Numbered from the stretch's first letter, positions 35,244-45,292 are shown. The stretch: DNA of 64,000 bases from Lacisediminihabitans sp046156175 (GCF_046156175.1 NZ_JAYLVL010000001.1:124001-188000); one strand, 5' to 3'. Notes: generated from the sequence alone by a model not told the origin. Translations and numbers: made by a program.

Positions 35244-36460
35244 GCTGCTGTCCATCCCAATACTTCGAGGCCCGGAAGGCTCTTGCCCTCCAGGAATTCC
35301 AGGCTCGCGCCTCCGCCGGTGGAGATGTGGCCGAACTGGTCGTCGGTGAACCCGAGCGCCCGCACCGCTGCGGCGGAGTCGCCCCCGCCCACGACCGACA
35401 GCCCGTCCACCTCGGTCAACGCCTGCGCGACGGTCTTGGTACCTGCGGCGAACGGCGCGAGCTCGAAGACTCCCATCGGACCATTCCAAAACACCGTCTT
35501 CGAAGCGCGGATGACTTCCGCGAAGCGGGCAGCCGTGTCCGGGCCGATATCCAGCCCGAGACCGGACTCGGCCCAGGGCGAGCCTTCGATGTCGTCGGCC
35601 GGCCGCACCTGATGTTCCGCGTCGGCGCCGAACTTCGATGCCACCACCACGTCCGTCGGGAGCACTATCTCGACACCGAGTTCTTCGGCCTTCGCCAGGT
35701 AGCCCTGCACGATCTCCAGCTGGTCGATCTCGAGCAGACTCGCGCCGACCTTGTGCCCCTGGGCTGCAAGGAAGGTGAAGAGCATTCCTCCACCGATGAG
35801 AAGGGAGTCGACCCGAGGGAGCAGATGCGCGATGACACCGAGCTTGTCCGACACTTTGGAGCCGCCGAGCACCACCGCATAGGGCTTGCTCGGGTTCTCG
35901 GTAAGGCGATCGAGCACGTCGAGTTCGGTGGCGATAAGGGTCCCCGCAGCGCTGGGAAGGAGTTCGGCGAGTTCGTAGACGCTCGCCTGCTTACGGTGGA
36001 CGACTCCGAATCCGTCGGACACGAACGCGTCGCCGAAAGCAGCGAGCTTGCTCGCGAACTCGCGGCGGTCATCTGCGCTCTTGGCCGTCTCGCCCGCGTT
36101 GAAGCGCAGGTTCTCGAGAAGCGCGACGTCTCCGTCGGCCAGGCCCGCAACGGCCTCCGCCGCGGAACTTCCCACGGTATCCGACGCGAAGGTGACGGGC
36201 TTGCCGAGAAGCTCACTGAGCCGCTGGCCCACTGGAGCGAGACTGTACTTCGCGTCCGGTGCACCCTCGGGGCGACCCAGATGGGACACCACGACCACAC
36301 GAGCACCGGCGTGGATGAGCAGGTTCAGTGTGGGCAGCGAGGCACGGATACGGCCATCGTCCGTGATCTGGGTGCCCTTGAGGGGCACGTTCAGATCACA
36401 ACGGACGATGACCGTCCTGCCCGCAAGCGAACCGAGTGAATCGATCGTGCGGAGCGTCAT
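35240..36460 (-). CDS. pgk: phosphoglycerate kinase
   Basis: 406 residues. RCDLNVPL near the N-terminus, SHLGRPEG, the hinge region and GGGDSAAAVR at the nucleotide site are intact. It makes ATP from 1,3-bisphosphoglycerate. It starts nine bases after the gap stop codon and overlaps tpiA, so gap-pgk-tpiA is one operon. Confidence 0.97.
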   Translation of the reverse strand: MTLRTIDSLGSLAGRTVIVRCDLNVPLKGTQITDDGRIRASLPTLNLLIHAGARVVVVSHLGRPEGAPDAKYSLAPVGQRLSELLGKPVTFASDTVGSSAAEAVAGLADGDVALLENLRFNAGETAKSADDRREFASKLAAFGDAFVSDGFGVVHRKQASVYELAELLPSAAGTLIATELDVLDRLTENPSKPYAVVLGGSKVSDKLGVIAHLLPRVDSLLIGGGMLFTFLAAQGHKVGASLLEIDQLEIVQGYLAKAEELGVEIVLPTDVVVASKFGADAEHQVRPADDIEGSPWAESGLGLDIGPDTAARFAEVIRASKTVFWNGPMGVFELAPFAAGTKTVAQALTEVDGLSVVGGGDSAAAVRALGFTDDQFGHISTGGGASLEFLEGKSLPGLEVLGWTAA

Positions 36461-36469
36461 CCGTCAGCC

Positions 36470-37477
36470 TTACAGGCGCTCTGCGACGTACTCGGTGAAG
36501 TCGACGAGGCGGTTCGAGTAGCCCCACTCGTTGTCGTACCAGCCGGCGATCTTCACCTGGTTGCCGATCACCTTGGTGAGTCCGGCGTCGAAGATGCAGG
36601 AGTGAGGGTCGCCCTGGATGTCGCTCGAGACGATCGGGTCCTCGGTGTAGCTGAGGAATCCCTTGAGCGCGCCGCTCTCGGACGCAGCCTTGTACGCCGC
36701 GTTGACCTCGGCGACGGTGACGTTGCGTCCGGCTTCGACGGTGAGGTCCGTGATGGAACCGGTGGGCACTGGCACGCGGAGCGCGTAGCCATCGAGCTTG
36801 CCGACGAGTTCCGGCACGACCAGGCCGAGGGCCTTGGCGGCACCGGTCGAGGTCGGGATGATGTTGAGGGCCGCGGCACGGGCACGGCGAAGGTCGCTGT
36901 GTGGGCCATCCTGCAGGTTCTGGTCAGCGGTGTAGGCGTGCACGGTGGTCATGAGGCCACGCTCGATGCCGAAGGCCTCCATGAAGACCTTTGCCAGGGG
37001 CGCGAGGCAGTTCGTGGTGCACGACGCGTTGGAGAGGATGTGCTGGGTCGCGGCATCGTAGAGGTGCTCGTTGACACCCATCACGAAGGTGCCGTCGTCG
37101 TCGGTCGCGGGCGCGGAGATGATGACCTTCTTCGCACCGGCCTCGATGTGCTTGGCTGCGTCCTTCGCGTTCGTGAAGCGACCGGTCGACTCGATGACGA
37201 TGTCGACTCCGAGGTCGCCCCAGCCCAGGTTGGCGGGGTCACGCTCGGCGAGAACCTTGATGCGCTTGCCTCCGACGACGATGAACTCGCCATCGACCGA
37301 AACGTCCTCAGACAGGCGGCCGGCGACGGAGTCGTACTTCAGAAGGTGCGCGAGCGACTTGGGGTCGGTGAGGTCGTTGACGGCGACGACCTCGAGGTCT
37401 GCGCCCTGCGCGAGAGCCGCGCGGAGGTAGTTGCGACCAATGCGGCCGAAGCCGTTGATACCGATCTTGACAGTCAA
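36470..37477 (-). CDS. gap: glyceraldehyde-3-phosphate dehydrogenase (NAD, type I)
   Basis: 335 residues. Catalytic C153 (SCTTNC) and H180 (TTVHAYT) are present, and NDLTDP at 34-39 marks the NAD-specific glycolytic form. The start is TTG 37477: CAGGAG lies five bases upstream and the product MTVKIGINGFGRIGRN has the exact family beginning, while an upstream start would add over 90 unrelated residues. It heads the gap-pgk-tpiA operon and is preceded by the sodA terminator hairpin. Confidence 0.97.
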   Translation of the reverse strand: MTVKIGINGFGRIGRNYLRAALAQGADLEVVAVNDLTDPKSLAHLLKYDSVAGRLSEDVSVDGEFIVVGGKRIKVLAERDPANLGWGDLGVDIVIESTGRFTNAKDAAKHIEAGAKKVIISAPATDDDGTFVMGVNEHLYDAATQHILSNASCTTNCLAPLAKVFMEAFGIERGLMTTVHAYTADQNLQDGPHSDLRRARAAALNIIPTSTGAAKALGLVVPELVGKLDGYALRVPVPTGSITDLTVEAGRNVTVAEVNAAYKAASESGALKGFLSYTEDPIVSSDIQGDPHSCIFDAGLTKVIGNQVKIAGWYDNEWGYSNRLVDFTEYVAERL

Positions 37478-37547
37478 GAGAACTCCTGTTGCTGAGGCGC
37501 GGTGACCGCGACTTTGTTGGGGGTGTTGTGCACTACGGGTGGGATCA

Positions 37548-37581
37548 GGGGTGCGGCCGGGATGACCGGCCACACCGCCCC
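37548..37581 (-). terminator. hairpin terminator after sodA
   Basis: GGGG (37548-37551) with CCCC (37578-37581) and GGCCGG (37555-37560) with CCGGCC (37566-37571) give a two-part stem around a 5-base loop, 23 bases after the sodA stop. It separates sodA from gap. Confidence 0.5.
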
Positions 37582-37604
37582 GATTGCTGGACGAGCCAGA
37601 TTTG

Positions 37605-38231
37605 CTATGACAGTACCAGCAGGCCGTTCGTCTTTTCGCGAGCAACATCGAAACGCTGCTGCACGTTCGCCCAGTTGGCGATGTTCCAGAAGGCCTTGAC
37701 GTAGTCCGCGCGCACGTTCTTGTAGTCGAGGTAGTAGGCGTGCTCCCAGACATCCAGCATGAGAACCGGGACGGTGCCCGCGGCGAAGTTCGACTGCTGG
37801 TCGAAGAACTGGCTGATGAGCAGCTTCTCGCCGATCGAATCCCAGACGAGGGCCGCCCAGCCGGAGCCCTGCACGCCGAGCGCGGCGGCGGTGAAGTGTG
37901 CGGTGAACTTGTCGAACGATCCGAAGTTGTCGTCGATCGCAGACGCGAGCTCCCCGACCGGCTTGTCGCCGCCGTCCGGAGAGAGGTTGGTCCAGAAGAT
38001 GGAGTGGTTCACGTGGCCGCCGAGGTTGAACGCGAGGTCCTTCTCGAGCTTGTTGACGTTGGCGAGGTCACCAGAGTCGCGAGCGGCCGCGAGAGCCGCG
38101 ACGGCGGCGTTGGCCCCGGTCACGTAGGCCTGGTGATGCTTGGAGTGGTGAAGCTCCATGATGGCGCCGCTGATGCTCGGAGCGAGTGCTCCGTAGTCGT
38201 ATCCCAGTTCGGGCAGAGTGTAATCGGCCAT
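37605..38231 (-). CDS. sodA: superoxide dismutase (Mn/Fe family)
   Basis: 208 residues. The four metal ligands are H28 (MELHHSKHH), H76 (GGHVNHSIFW), D160 and H164 (DVWEHAYY). Manganese or iron use cannot be decided from sequence alone; the family in actinobacteria is mostly Mn-type. AAGGAG precedes the ATG by six bases. There is no signal peptide. It lies between whiA and gap, a place where mycobacteria carry other genes. Confidence 0.95.
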   Translation of the reverse strand: MADYTLPELGYDYGALAPSISGAIMELHHSKHHQAYVTGANAAVAALAAARDSGDLANVNKLEKDLAFNLGGHVNHSIFWTNLSPDGGDKPVGELASAIDDNFGSFDKFTAHFTAAALGVQGSGWAALVWDSIGEKLLISQFFDQQSNFAAGTVPVLMLDVWEHAYYLDYKNVRADYVKAFWNIANWANVQQRFDVAREKTNGLLVLS

Positions 38232-38295
38232 AGTGTGATCTCCTTTTCTTAGTCCCGTCGGCGCTTGAGATTCGCGGCGATCCGGGTCTGTTTTC

Positions 38296-38301
38296 AGTCT
38301 A
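38296..38301 (-). promoter_or_regulatory. putative -10 box (TAGACT) for sodA
   Basis: TAGACT stands 64 bases before the sodA ATG on the coding strand. The same hexamer is placed before treS and rpsA. No good -35 is seen. Confidence 0.35.
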
Positions 38302-38388
38302 CCCGGCAAGGCGGAGGCACCCATCGGATGCTTGCCTCCCGGTCAGGTCGCGTTCAGAACCTGTTCAGGAGGCAGCCGCGCCCCGCGC

Positions 38389-39369
38389 TCACGCGTCTTC
38401 GTAGTCCGGGGGCAGGTTCGCGTCGGTGCCGGGGATCCCCAGATCGACGGCACGCTTGTCGGCCATGGCTAGTAGGCGACGGATGCGCCCGGCCACTGCA
38501 TCCTTCGTCATCGGCGGATCCGCGTGGTGTCCGAGCTCGTCGAGGCTGGAGTCACGGAACCGCAACCGAAGGTCGCCCGCGTACCGCAGGTGCTCCGGCA
38601 CGTTGCCGTCGAGGATCTCCAGTGCACGCTCCACGCGCGCGCAGGCCGCAACCGCAGCCTGGGCGGACCGACGCAGATTCGCATCGTCGAAGTTCACGAG
38701 ACGGTTGGCGGTCGCGCGCACCTCACGGCGCTGACGCAACTCCTCCCAGTTGAGCACGGTCGAATGCGCGCCCATGTGCACGAGCATCGCGCTGATGGCC
38801 TCGCCGTCGCGGATGACCACCCGATGCACCCCGCGCACCTCGCGTGCCTTCGCCGCGATCTTCAGCCGTCCCGCGGCGCCGACGAGAGCCATGGCGGACT
38901 CGTTGCCCGGGCAGGTGATCTCGAGAGCAGCCGAGCGACCCGGATCGGTGAGTGATCCATGCGCGAGGAACGCACCGCGCCAGACGGCGGCGAGCTCTTC
39001 ACGGCTGCCGGTGGTGAGTTTGTTGGGAAGACCGCGGATCGGCCTGCGACGGGCATCCAGCAGTCCGGTCTGGCGCGCCAGTGTCTCTCCCCCGTCGAGC
39101 ACGCGCACGAGATAGTGACTCGTGCGGCGCAGTCCGGAAGCGGAGATCACAGAGATCTCGCTCTTCACGCCATAGAGCTCGGCGAGGTCCTTCCGCACGC
39201 GTCGGGCGAGCTGGGCGGTGTCGAGTTCCGACTCGACCGCGATGCGACCCGAGATCAGGTGCAGCCCTCCGGAGAACCGCAGGATGGTCGCCAGTTCCGC
39301 GGCGCGAACCGTGGTCTTGCTGACTTCGATGCGGGCGAGTTCGTCTTTAACGTCGGCGGTGAGAGCCAA
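38389..39369 (-). CDS. whiA: WhiA, homing-endonuclease-like DNA-binding regulator
   Basis: 326 residues. The N-terminal two thirds are the degenerate LAGLIDADG-like domain (with RGAFLAHGSLTDP) and the C-terminus is a helix-turn-helix (SLDELGHHADPPMTKDAVAGR). WhiA controls sporulation and division genes in Streptomyces and is kept in non-sporulating Gram-positives. The start codon is TTG, supported by AAAGGAAA upstream and by the family start MALTADVKDEL. It lies 107 bases after rapZ. The yvcK gene that usually separates the two is missing. Confidence 0.95.
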   Translation of the reverse strand: MALTADVKDELARIEVSKTTVRAAELATILRFSGGLHLISGRIAVESELDTAQLARRVRKDLAELYGVKSEISVISASGLRRTSHYLVRVLDGGETLARQTGLLDARRRPIRGLPNKLTTGSREELAAVWRGAFLAHGSLTDPGRSAALEITCPGNESAMALVGAAGRLKIAAKAREVRGVHRVVIRDGEAISAMLVHMGAHSTVLNWEELRQRREVRATANRLVNFDDANLRRSAQAAVAACARVERALEILDGNVPEHLRYAGDLRLRFRDSSLDELGHHADPPMTKDAVAGRIRRLLAMADKRAVDLGIPGTDANLPPDYEDA

Positions 39370-39476
39370 TCCGATTTCCTTTGCTTTCCGTTATTCGAGG
39401 ATGGCGTGTTCGGGTCCCGCGGGATTCAGCCGGGTCCGGAGCCATCGAAGTCGTGATGGGAGCTCGCGCCCGAGGG

Positions 39477-40382
39477 CTATTCGCGTCCGAGGTCGCGATG
39501 CTTGATGCTGACGGCCACTCCCGGTTGTTCGCGCAGCAGCGCAGCCAGGCGCTGAACGACGGCCACCGACCGGTGCTTTCCCCCCGTGCATCCAATGGCG
39601 ATCGTAGCGTGTCTCTTGTTCTCGCGCTGATAGCCGGCGAGCACCGGGGCGAGCGCGAGCACGTATTGTTCGATGAATTCCTGCGCGCCCTCTTGGGAGA
39701 GCACATAGTCGCTCACTTGGGCGTCGAGCCCGCTGAGAGCGCGAAGGGCCGGAACCCAGAACGGGTTCGGCAGGAACCGCATGTCGGCCACGAGATCGGC
39801 GTCTGTCGGCAGCCCGTACTTGTAACCGAAGCTCAGCACGGTCAGCTGAAGCCCCGGAGTGTCGGCGCTCGAGAAGGTGTCCGAGATCTTGGTCGCGAGC
39901 TGGTGGATGTTGAGATCGGAGGTGTCGACGATGATGTCGCTCGACTCGCGGAGTCCGAGCATCCGTTGGCGCTCCGCACCGATTCCGTCGAGCAGAGTGC
40001 CATCACCCTGCAGCGGGTGCGGGCGCCGCACCTGCTCGAACCGACGCACGAGCGCGGCATCCGTCGCCTCGAGGAACAGGACTCGAACGGGAGTCGCCTC
40101 GCGAAGTGCTTCGACGGTTTCTTCCAGGTCGGCGAAGAGCTTGCCTCCCCGCACGTCGACGATAGCGGCGACCTTGGGGAGATTGTTGCCGGCCTTGCCC
40201 GCGAGTTCGACCAGCGGACGCAACATCTGCGGTGGCAGATTGTCCACGACGTACCAGCCGAGGTCCTCGAGCGCATTCCCCACTGTCGAGCGGCCGGCAC
40301 CGGACATGCCGGTGACGATGAGCACCTCCTGGTGCTGCTCGGCTCGGCGGTAGCTGTCCCCGGTCATCGCGTGGTCACGCAT
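39477..40382 (-). CDS. rapZ: RNase adapter protein / nucleotide-binding RapZ
   Basis: 301 residues. The P-loop is GMSGAGRST (25-33); the C-terminal domain has GCTGGKHRSVAVV, the RapZ hallmark. RapZ senses glucosamine-6-phosphate and controls GlmS through small RNAs in enterobacteria; in actinobacteria the target is unknown. AGGAG lies four bases before the ATG. It follows uvrC by 43 bases, which is the conserved order. Confidence 0.94.
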   Translation of the reverse strand: MRDHAMTGDSYRRAEQHQEVLIVTGMSGAGRSTVGNALEDLGWYVVDNLPPQMLRPLVELAGKAGNNLPKVAAIVDVRGGKLFADLEETVEALREATPVRVLFLEATDAALVRRFEQVRRPHPLQGDGTLLDGIGAERQRMLGLRESSDIIVDTSDLNIHQLATKISDTFSSADTPGLQLTVLSFGYKYGLPTDADLVADMRFLPNPFWVPALRALSGLDAQVSDYVLSQEGAQEFIEQYVLALAPVLAGYQRENKRHATIAIGCTGGKHRSVAVVQRLAALLREQPGVAVSIKHRDLGRE

Positions 40383-40425
40383 TCACTCCTGTGCGGTTGC
40401 CTGAGGGTCAAGCCTACCGACCAAC

Positions 40426-42351
40426 TCACTCCCGGAGTTTTTCGAAGATCGTCTGGGCGATCACAGTGCCGACCCCCTTGACCTCGGAGATGGCCTCCGG
40501 CTGGGCGGCGCGAAGCTGGGTCACGGAACCGAAGTGTCGTAGCAGTTCCTTGACCCGGGCCGGGCCGAGCCCGGGAATCTCGGACAGCACCGAGCCGACG
40601 TCACGCTTGCGCCGCTGACGTTGGTAGGTGATTGCGAAGCGGTGTGCCTCGTCGCGGATCCGCTGGATCAGGAAGAGGGCGTCGCTGTTGCGCGGCAGGA
40701 TCACCGGGTAATCGCTGCCCGGCAGCCAGATCTCCTCGAGCCTCTTGGCGATGCCGCACAGCGCGATTCCGGTGATCCCCGCGTCTTCGAGGGCGCGGGC
40801 GGCGGCGGCGACCTGCGGTTGCCCGCCATCCACGATGAGCAGGTTCGGGCGGTAGGCGAAACGCGGACGGGCCGGGTTTGCACCGGCCTCTGCGCTCTCC
40901 ACGGTCACTCCGCTCTCGGCCTGACTCAGGGCCTCGGCCACGGCGGCAGCCGGATCGTCGTCGAGGTGCGCGAGCCGACGGGACAGGGTCTGGTAGATCG
41001 ATTCCGTGTCGTCGGTGGACTCCGGGATGCTGAAGCGGCGGTACTGGTCTTTGCGCGGCAGCCCGTCTTCGAAGACGACCATGGAGGCGACGATGTTGGT
41101 GCCGCTCAAATGGGAGACGTCGTAACATTCCATGCGCAGTGGCGCATCGTCCATCCCCAGCGCCTGCTGGATGTCGGCCAGGGCCTGCGACCGGGCTACG
41201 AAGTCGCCGCTTCGACGCGTCTTGTAGAGGATCAGGGCGTTGCGGGCGTTGGTGGCGACGGTGAGGGCGAGTGCAGCGAGCTCGCCGCGCTGGGCCACAC
41301 GGATGACCACCTTGCCACTGCCGACACCCCGTTCCGAGCGCAGTTCGGTGAGCCAGGTCTCGAGCTCTGCCACATCATCCGGCAATTCCGGCACCACGAC
41401 GAGCCGCGGCGGATCCAGTTCGTCGTAGGCGTTGTGCACGACGGTCTCGACGAGTTCGTCCAGCTCGAGATCCAACTCCTTGTCCACGACCCAACTGCGC
41501 ACACCTCGGATGCGGCCTCCCCGCACGGTGAACTGCTGCACCGCAGCGGCGAGCTCGTCGTGCGCGATGCCGAAGATGTCGGCATCCACATCTTCGGACA
41601 GCACGACGGTGTTCTTCGAGAGGGCCGTCTCCAGTGCGCCGAGCTGGTCGCGGAATTTGGCTGCCGACTCGTAATCCTGCACTGCCGCTGCGGCTTTCAT
41701 CTTGCGAGAGACCTCGCCGACGAACTTGGAGTCGTTGCCGGCCATGAATGAGGCGAAGTCCAGGGCGATGGACTTGTGCTCCTCCTTCGACACTCGACCG
41801 ACGCACGGAGCCGCGCATTTGCCGATGTCCCCGAGCAGGCATGGGCGTCCGGTCTGCTCCGCGCGCTTATAGGTGGATTCCGAACAGCTGCGCATGGGGA
41901 AGGCCTTGAGCATGAGGTCGACGGTCTCCCGGATCGCCCACACCTTCGTATACGGCCCGAAGTACCGGGCACCCTTGAGGTTGCGGTTGCGGGTGACCAG
42001 TACCCGCGGCACATCCTCGCCGAGCGTGATCGCCAGGTACGGATACGACTTGTCGTCGCGGAACTGCACGTTGAACGGCGGATCGAATTCCTTGATCCAG
42101 GTGAATTCGAGCTGCAAGGCCTCGAACTCGGTGCCGACGACGGTCCACTCGACGGATGCCGCGCTCAGCACCATGCGCCGGGTGCGCTCGTGCAGGCTCG
42201 CCAAGGGCGCGAAGTAGTTGCTCAGTCGAGCGCGGAGATTCTTCGCCTTGCCGACGTAGAGCACCCGCTGGGCGGCGTCACGGAAGCGATAGACCCCCGG
42301 CTGTTGAGGGATCTCGCCCGCCTTCGGGCGCCAAACGACGGTGTCGGACAC
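40426..42351 (-). CDS. uvrC: excinuclease ABC subunit C
   Basis: 641 residues. The GIY-YIG nuclease domain at the N-terminus reads PGVYRFRDAAQRVLYVGKAK; a UVR helix pair (about 205-240) binds UvrB; the RNase H-like second nuclease is in the middle; two helix-hairpin-helix motifs (IPGLGPARVKELLRHFGS) end the protein. It cuts both sides of the lesion. Its GTG start lies nine bases after the uvrA stop, so the two are co-transcribed. Confidence 0.97.
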   Translation of the reverse strand: MSDTVVWRPKAGEIPQQPGVYRFRDAAQRVLYVGKAKNLRARLSNYFAPLASLHERTRRMVLSAASVEWTVVGTEFEALQLEFTWIKEFDPPFNVQFRDDKSYPYLAITLGEDVPRVLVTRNRNLKGARYFGPYTKVWAIRETVDLMLKAFPMRSCSESTYKRAEQTGRPCLLGDIGKCAAPCVGRVSKEEHKSIALDFASFMAGNDSKFVGEVSRKMKAAAAVQDYESAAKFRDQLGALETALSKNTVVLSEDVDADIFGIAHDELAAAVQQFTVRGGRIRGVRSWVVDKELDLELDELVETVVHNAYDELDPPRLVVVPELPDDVAELETWLTELRSERGVGSGKVVIRVAQRGELAALALTVATNARNALILYKTRRSGDFVARSQALADIQQALGMDDAPLRMECYDVSHLSGTNIVASMVVFEDGLPRKDQYRRFSIPESTDDTESIYQTLSRRLAHLDDDPAAAVAEALSQAESGVTVESAEAGANPARPRFAYRPNLLIVDGGQPQVAAAARALEDAGITGIALCGIAKRLEEIWLPGSDYPVILPRNSDALFLIQRIRDEAHRFAITYQRQRRKRDVGSVLSEIPGLGPARVKELLRHFGSVTQLRAAQPEAISEVKGVGTVIAQTIFEKLRE

Positions 42352-42360
42352 AGCGGGCTG

Positions 42361-45285
42361 CTACGTCGTTGCGAGGGCTTTGGCACGGGACGGGGACTTC
42401 TTGCGACGCACCGGCTCCGGAGCCACCGGAAGGATCTCCCTGAGGAAGGTTCCCGTGAAGCTCGCTTCGACCGTGGCGAGATGCTCCGGCGTGCCGACCG
42501 CCAGGATCTGCCCTCCCCCGGCGCCACCCTCGGGACCCAGGTCGATGAGCCAGTCCGCGGACTTGATCACATCGAGGTTGTGCTCGATCACGATCACCGT
42601 GTTGCCCTTGTCGACGAGGCCGTTGAGCACGAGAAGGAGCTTGCGCACGTCTTCGAAGTGCAGGCCGGTCGTCGGCTCGTCGAGAACATAGATGCTGCGT
42701 CCCATCGATCGCTTCTGCAGCTCGGTGGCGAGTTTCACGCGCTGCGCCTCGCCTCCGGAGAGGGTCGTGGCGCTCTGGCCGAGTCGCACATAACCCAGTC
42801 CGACGTCGACGAGCGTCTTGAGGAATCGGCTGATCGACGAGATCGCCTCGAAGAAGTCCGCGGCCTCGCTGATCGGCATGTCGAGCACCTCGGCGATGCT
42901 CTTGCCTTTGTAGTGCACCGCGAGGGTCTCGCGGTTGTAGCGGGCCCCATTGCAGACCTCGCAGACCACGTAGACATCGGGAAGGAAGTTCATCTCGATC
43001 TTGATCGTGCCGTCGCCGGAGCAGTTCTCGCAACGGCCGCCCTTGACATTGAAGCTGAACCGACCGGGAAGATAGCCGCGGGCTTTGGCGTCCTGTGTCT
43101 CGCTGAACAGGGTGCGGATCTTGTCGAAGACGCCCGTGTAGGTGGCCGGGTTCGACCGCGGGGTGCGCCCGATCGGGGCCTGGTCGACGTGAACGACCTT
43201 GTCGAGGTTGTCGAGGCCCGTGACCCGCGTGTGCTTTCCGGGGATCTGCCGCGCGCCGTTGAGCTCGTTCGCGAGCACCTTGTAGAGGATGTCATTGATC
43301 AGGCTGGATTTGCCCGATCCGCTGACCCCCGTCACCGCGGTGAAGGTACCGAGCGGGAACTCCGCGGTGACATTCCGCAGGTTGTTGGCGCGCGCGCCCT
43401 CGACTGTGAGCATGCGCTTCTTGTCGATCGGACGCCGGGACGTGGGAGTCGCAATGGTGCGTCGGCCGGAGAGGTAATCACCGGTCATCGATCCCGTATT
43501 GGCGAGGAGCGCCTCGTAGGAGCCAGAGTGCACGACCTCTCCCCCGTGTTCGCCCGCGCCGGGCCCGATGTCCACGATCCAGTCCGCGGTGCGGATCGTG
43601 TCTTCGTCGTGTTCGACCACGATGAGGGTGTTGCCGAGGTTCTTGAGCTTCACGAGGGTCTCGATCAGCCGGCGATTGTCACGTTGGTGCAGGCCGATGC
43701 TCGGCTCGTCGAGCACGTACAGAACTCCGGTGAGACCCGATCCGATCTGGGTCGCGAGCCGGATGCGCTGGGCCTCGCCACCGGAGAGGGATCCGGCCGA
43801 GCGGGCGAGGTTGAGGTAGCTCAGCCCCACCTCGATGAGGAATTCGAGCCGAAGCCGGATCTCGCGCAACACCTGGGCAGCGATCTTGGCGTCCCTGGCG
43901 GAGAGCTCGAGGCGCTGCATGAAGTCGAACGCGTCCAGCAGGCTGAGCTCCGCGACATCCGCGATGTTGTAGTCGTGCACGGTCACCGCGAGCACCTCGG
44001 GCTTCAGACGCTTGCCGTCGCAAACCGGGCAGTTGATCTCCCGGAGGTAGGCCGAGTAACGCTGGCGGGCCGAGTCGGTCTCCGCTTCGAGGAACTTGCG
44101 CTCGATGTAGGGCATGACGCCCTCGAAGCCGGTCGAATACTTCATTTCACGCCCGAAGCGGTTCTTCCACTTGACGGTGACCTGGAAGTCGTTGCCCTTG
44201 AGGATGGCGCTCTGGATGTCGGCGTCGAGATCGCGCCACGGAGTCTTGAGGGAGAAGTCGAGATCGGCGGCGAGGCCCTCGAGCAGGCGCTGGAAGTAGT
44301 TGAAGAGGCCCTTACCCGATTGGGTCCACGGGAGGATCACACCGTCGGCGAGACTCAAGGCGGGGTCTCCGAGAAGCAGTTCGGAGTCGACCGACATCTT
44401 GGTGCCGAGCCCGGAGCACTCCGGGCAGGCACCGAACGGCGCATTGAACGAGAAGGTGCGCGGCTCGATCTCGGTGAGCTGAACGGGATGACCGTTGGGG
44501 CACGACAGCTTCTCGCTGAAGTTGCGCCAGGCGTCCGGGCCGGTGGCATCGACGTAGTTCACACTGACGAGCCCGTCGGTGAGCCGCAGGGCGGTCTCCA
44601 GCGAGTCCGTGAGCCGGGTGAGGATGTCGTCGGCGGCGACGAGGCGATCCACGACGACGGAGATGTCGTGCTTGTACTGCTTCTTCAGGATCGGGGGTTC
44701 GCTCAGCTGCACCTGCTCGCCATCCACGATCGCACGGGAGTATCCGCTCGCGGCCAGTTCCTTGAAGAGATCGACGAACTCGCCCTTCTTCTGGGAGATG
44801 ACCGGGCTCACGATCTGGTACCGCACCCCGGTTTCGAGAGTCATGAGCTGGTCAGCGATCTGCTGCACAGTCTGGCGCTCGATCTTCTCGCCGCAGACCG
44901 CGCAGTGAGGCACACCGATCCGGGCCCAGAGAAGGCGCATGTAGTCGTAGATCTCGGTGATCGTTCCGACGGTGGACCGCGGGTTGCGGTTTGTCGACTT
45001 CTGGTCGATCGAGACTGCGGGACTCAGCCCGTCGATGAAATCGACGTCGGGCCGGTCCACCTGCCCGAGGAATTGGCGGGCGTACGCCGACAGGGACTCC
45101 ACATAGCGGCGCTGCCCTTCCGCGAAGATCGTGTCGAACGCGAGCGACGACTTGCCCGAACCCGAGAGCCCGGTGAATACGACGAGTGAATCACGCGGAA
45201 TCTCGAGGTCGACACCCTTGAGATTGTGCACTCGTGCACCATGGACAGAGAGCTTCGAACCGGACTCGACGCGGGAAATAGACAC
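42361..45285 (-). CDS. uvrA: excinuclease ABC subunit A
   Basis: 974 residues. Two ABC ATPase halves (GLSGSGKSSLAFDT and GVSGSGKSSLINDI for Walker A; LSGGEAQR twice) and three zinc-binding groups (CAVCGEK, CPNGH/CPECSG, CPVCDG and CENCSGDG/CEVCNG) are visible. It finds DNA damage with UvrB. The start codon is GTG with no ribosome-binding site; TAGAAT seven bases upstream suggests a leaderless mRNA. It heads uvrA-uvrC-rapZ. Confidence 0.97.
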   Translation of the reverse strand: MSISRVESGSKLSVHGARVHNLKGVDLEIPRDSLVVFTGLSGSGKSSLAFDTIFAEGQRRYVESLSAYARQFLGQVDRPDVDFIDGLSPAVSIDQKSTNRNPRSTVGTITEIYDYMRLLWARIGVPHCAVCGEKIERQTVQQIADQLMTLETGVRYQIVSPVISQKKGEFVDLFKELAASGYSRAIVDGEQVQLSEPPILKKQYKHDISVVVDRLVAADDILTRLTDSLETALRLTDGLVSVNYVDATGPDAWRNFSEKLSCPNGHPVQLTEIEPRTFSFNAPFGACPECSGLGTKMSVDSELLLGDPALSLADGVILPWTQSGKGLFNYFQRLLEGLAADLDFSLKTPWRDLDADIQSAILKGNDFQVTVKWKNRFGREMKYSTGFEGVMPYIERKFLEAETDSARQRYSAYLREINCPVCDGKRLKPEVLAVTVHDYNIADVAELSLLDAFDFMQRLELSARDAKIAAQVLREIRLRLEFLIEVGLSYLNLARSAGSLSGGEAQRIRLATQIGSGLTGVLYVLDEPSIGLHQRDNRRLIETLVKLKNLGNTLIVVEHDEDTIRTADWIVDIGPGAGEHGGEVVHSGSYEALLANTGSMTGDYLSGRRTIATPTSRRPIDKKRMLTVEGARANNLRNVTAEFPLGTFTAVTGVSGSGKSSLINDILYKVLANELNGARQIPGKHTRVTGLDNLDKVVHVDQAPIGRTPRSNPATYTGVFDKIRTLFSETQDAKARGYLPGRFSFNVKGGRCENCSGDGTIKIEMNFLPDVYVVCEVCNGARYNRETLAVHYKGKSIAEVLDMPISEAADFFEAISSISRFLKTLVDVGLGYVRLGQSATTLSGGEAQRVKLATELQKRSMGRSIYVLDEPTTGLHFEDVRKLLLVLNGLVDKGNTVIVIEHNLDVIKSADWLIDLGPEGGAGGGQILAVGTPEHLATVEASFTGTFLREILPVAPEPVRRKKSPSRAKALATT

Positions 45286-45292
45286 TCTATAG

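Noticed and set aside
41776..45189. A 1137-codon open frame antisense to uvrC and uvrA
   Set aside because: It lies opposite two certain genes, its product is rich in Glu, Val, Arg and Gly with no domain, and long antisense frames are expected in GC-rich genes with strong third-position bias.
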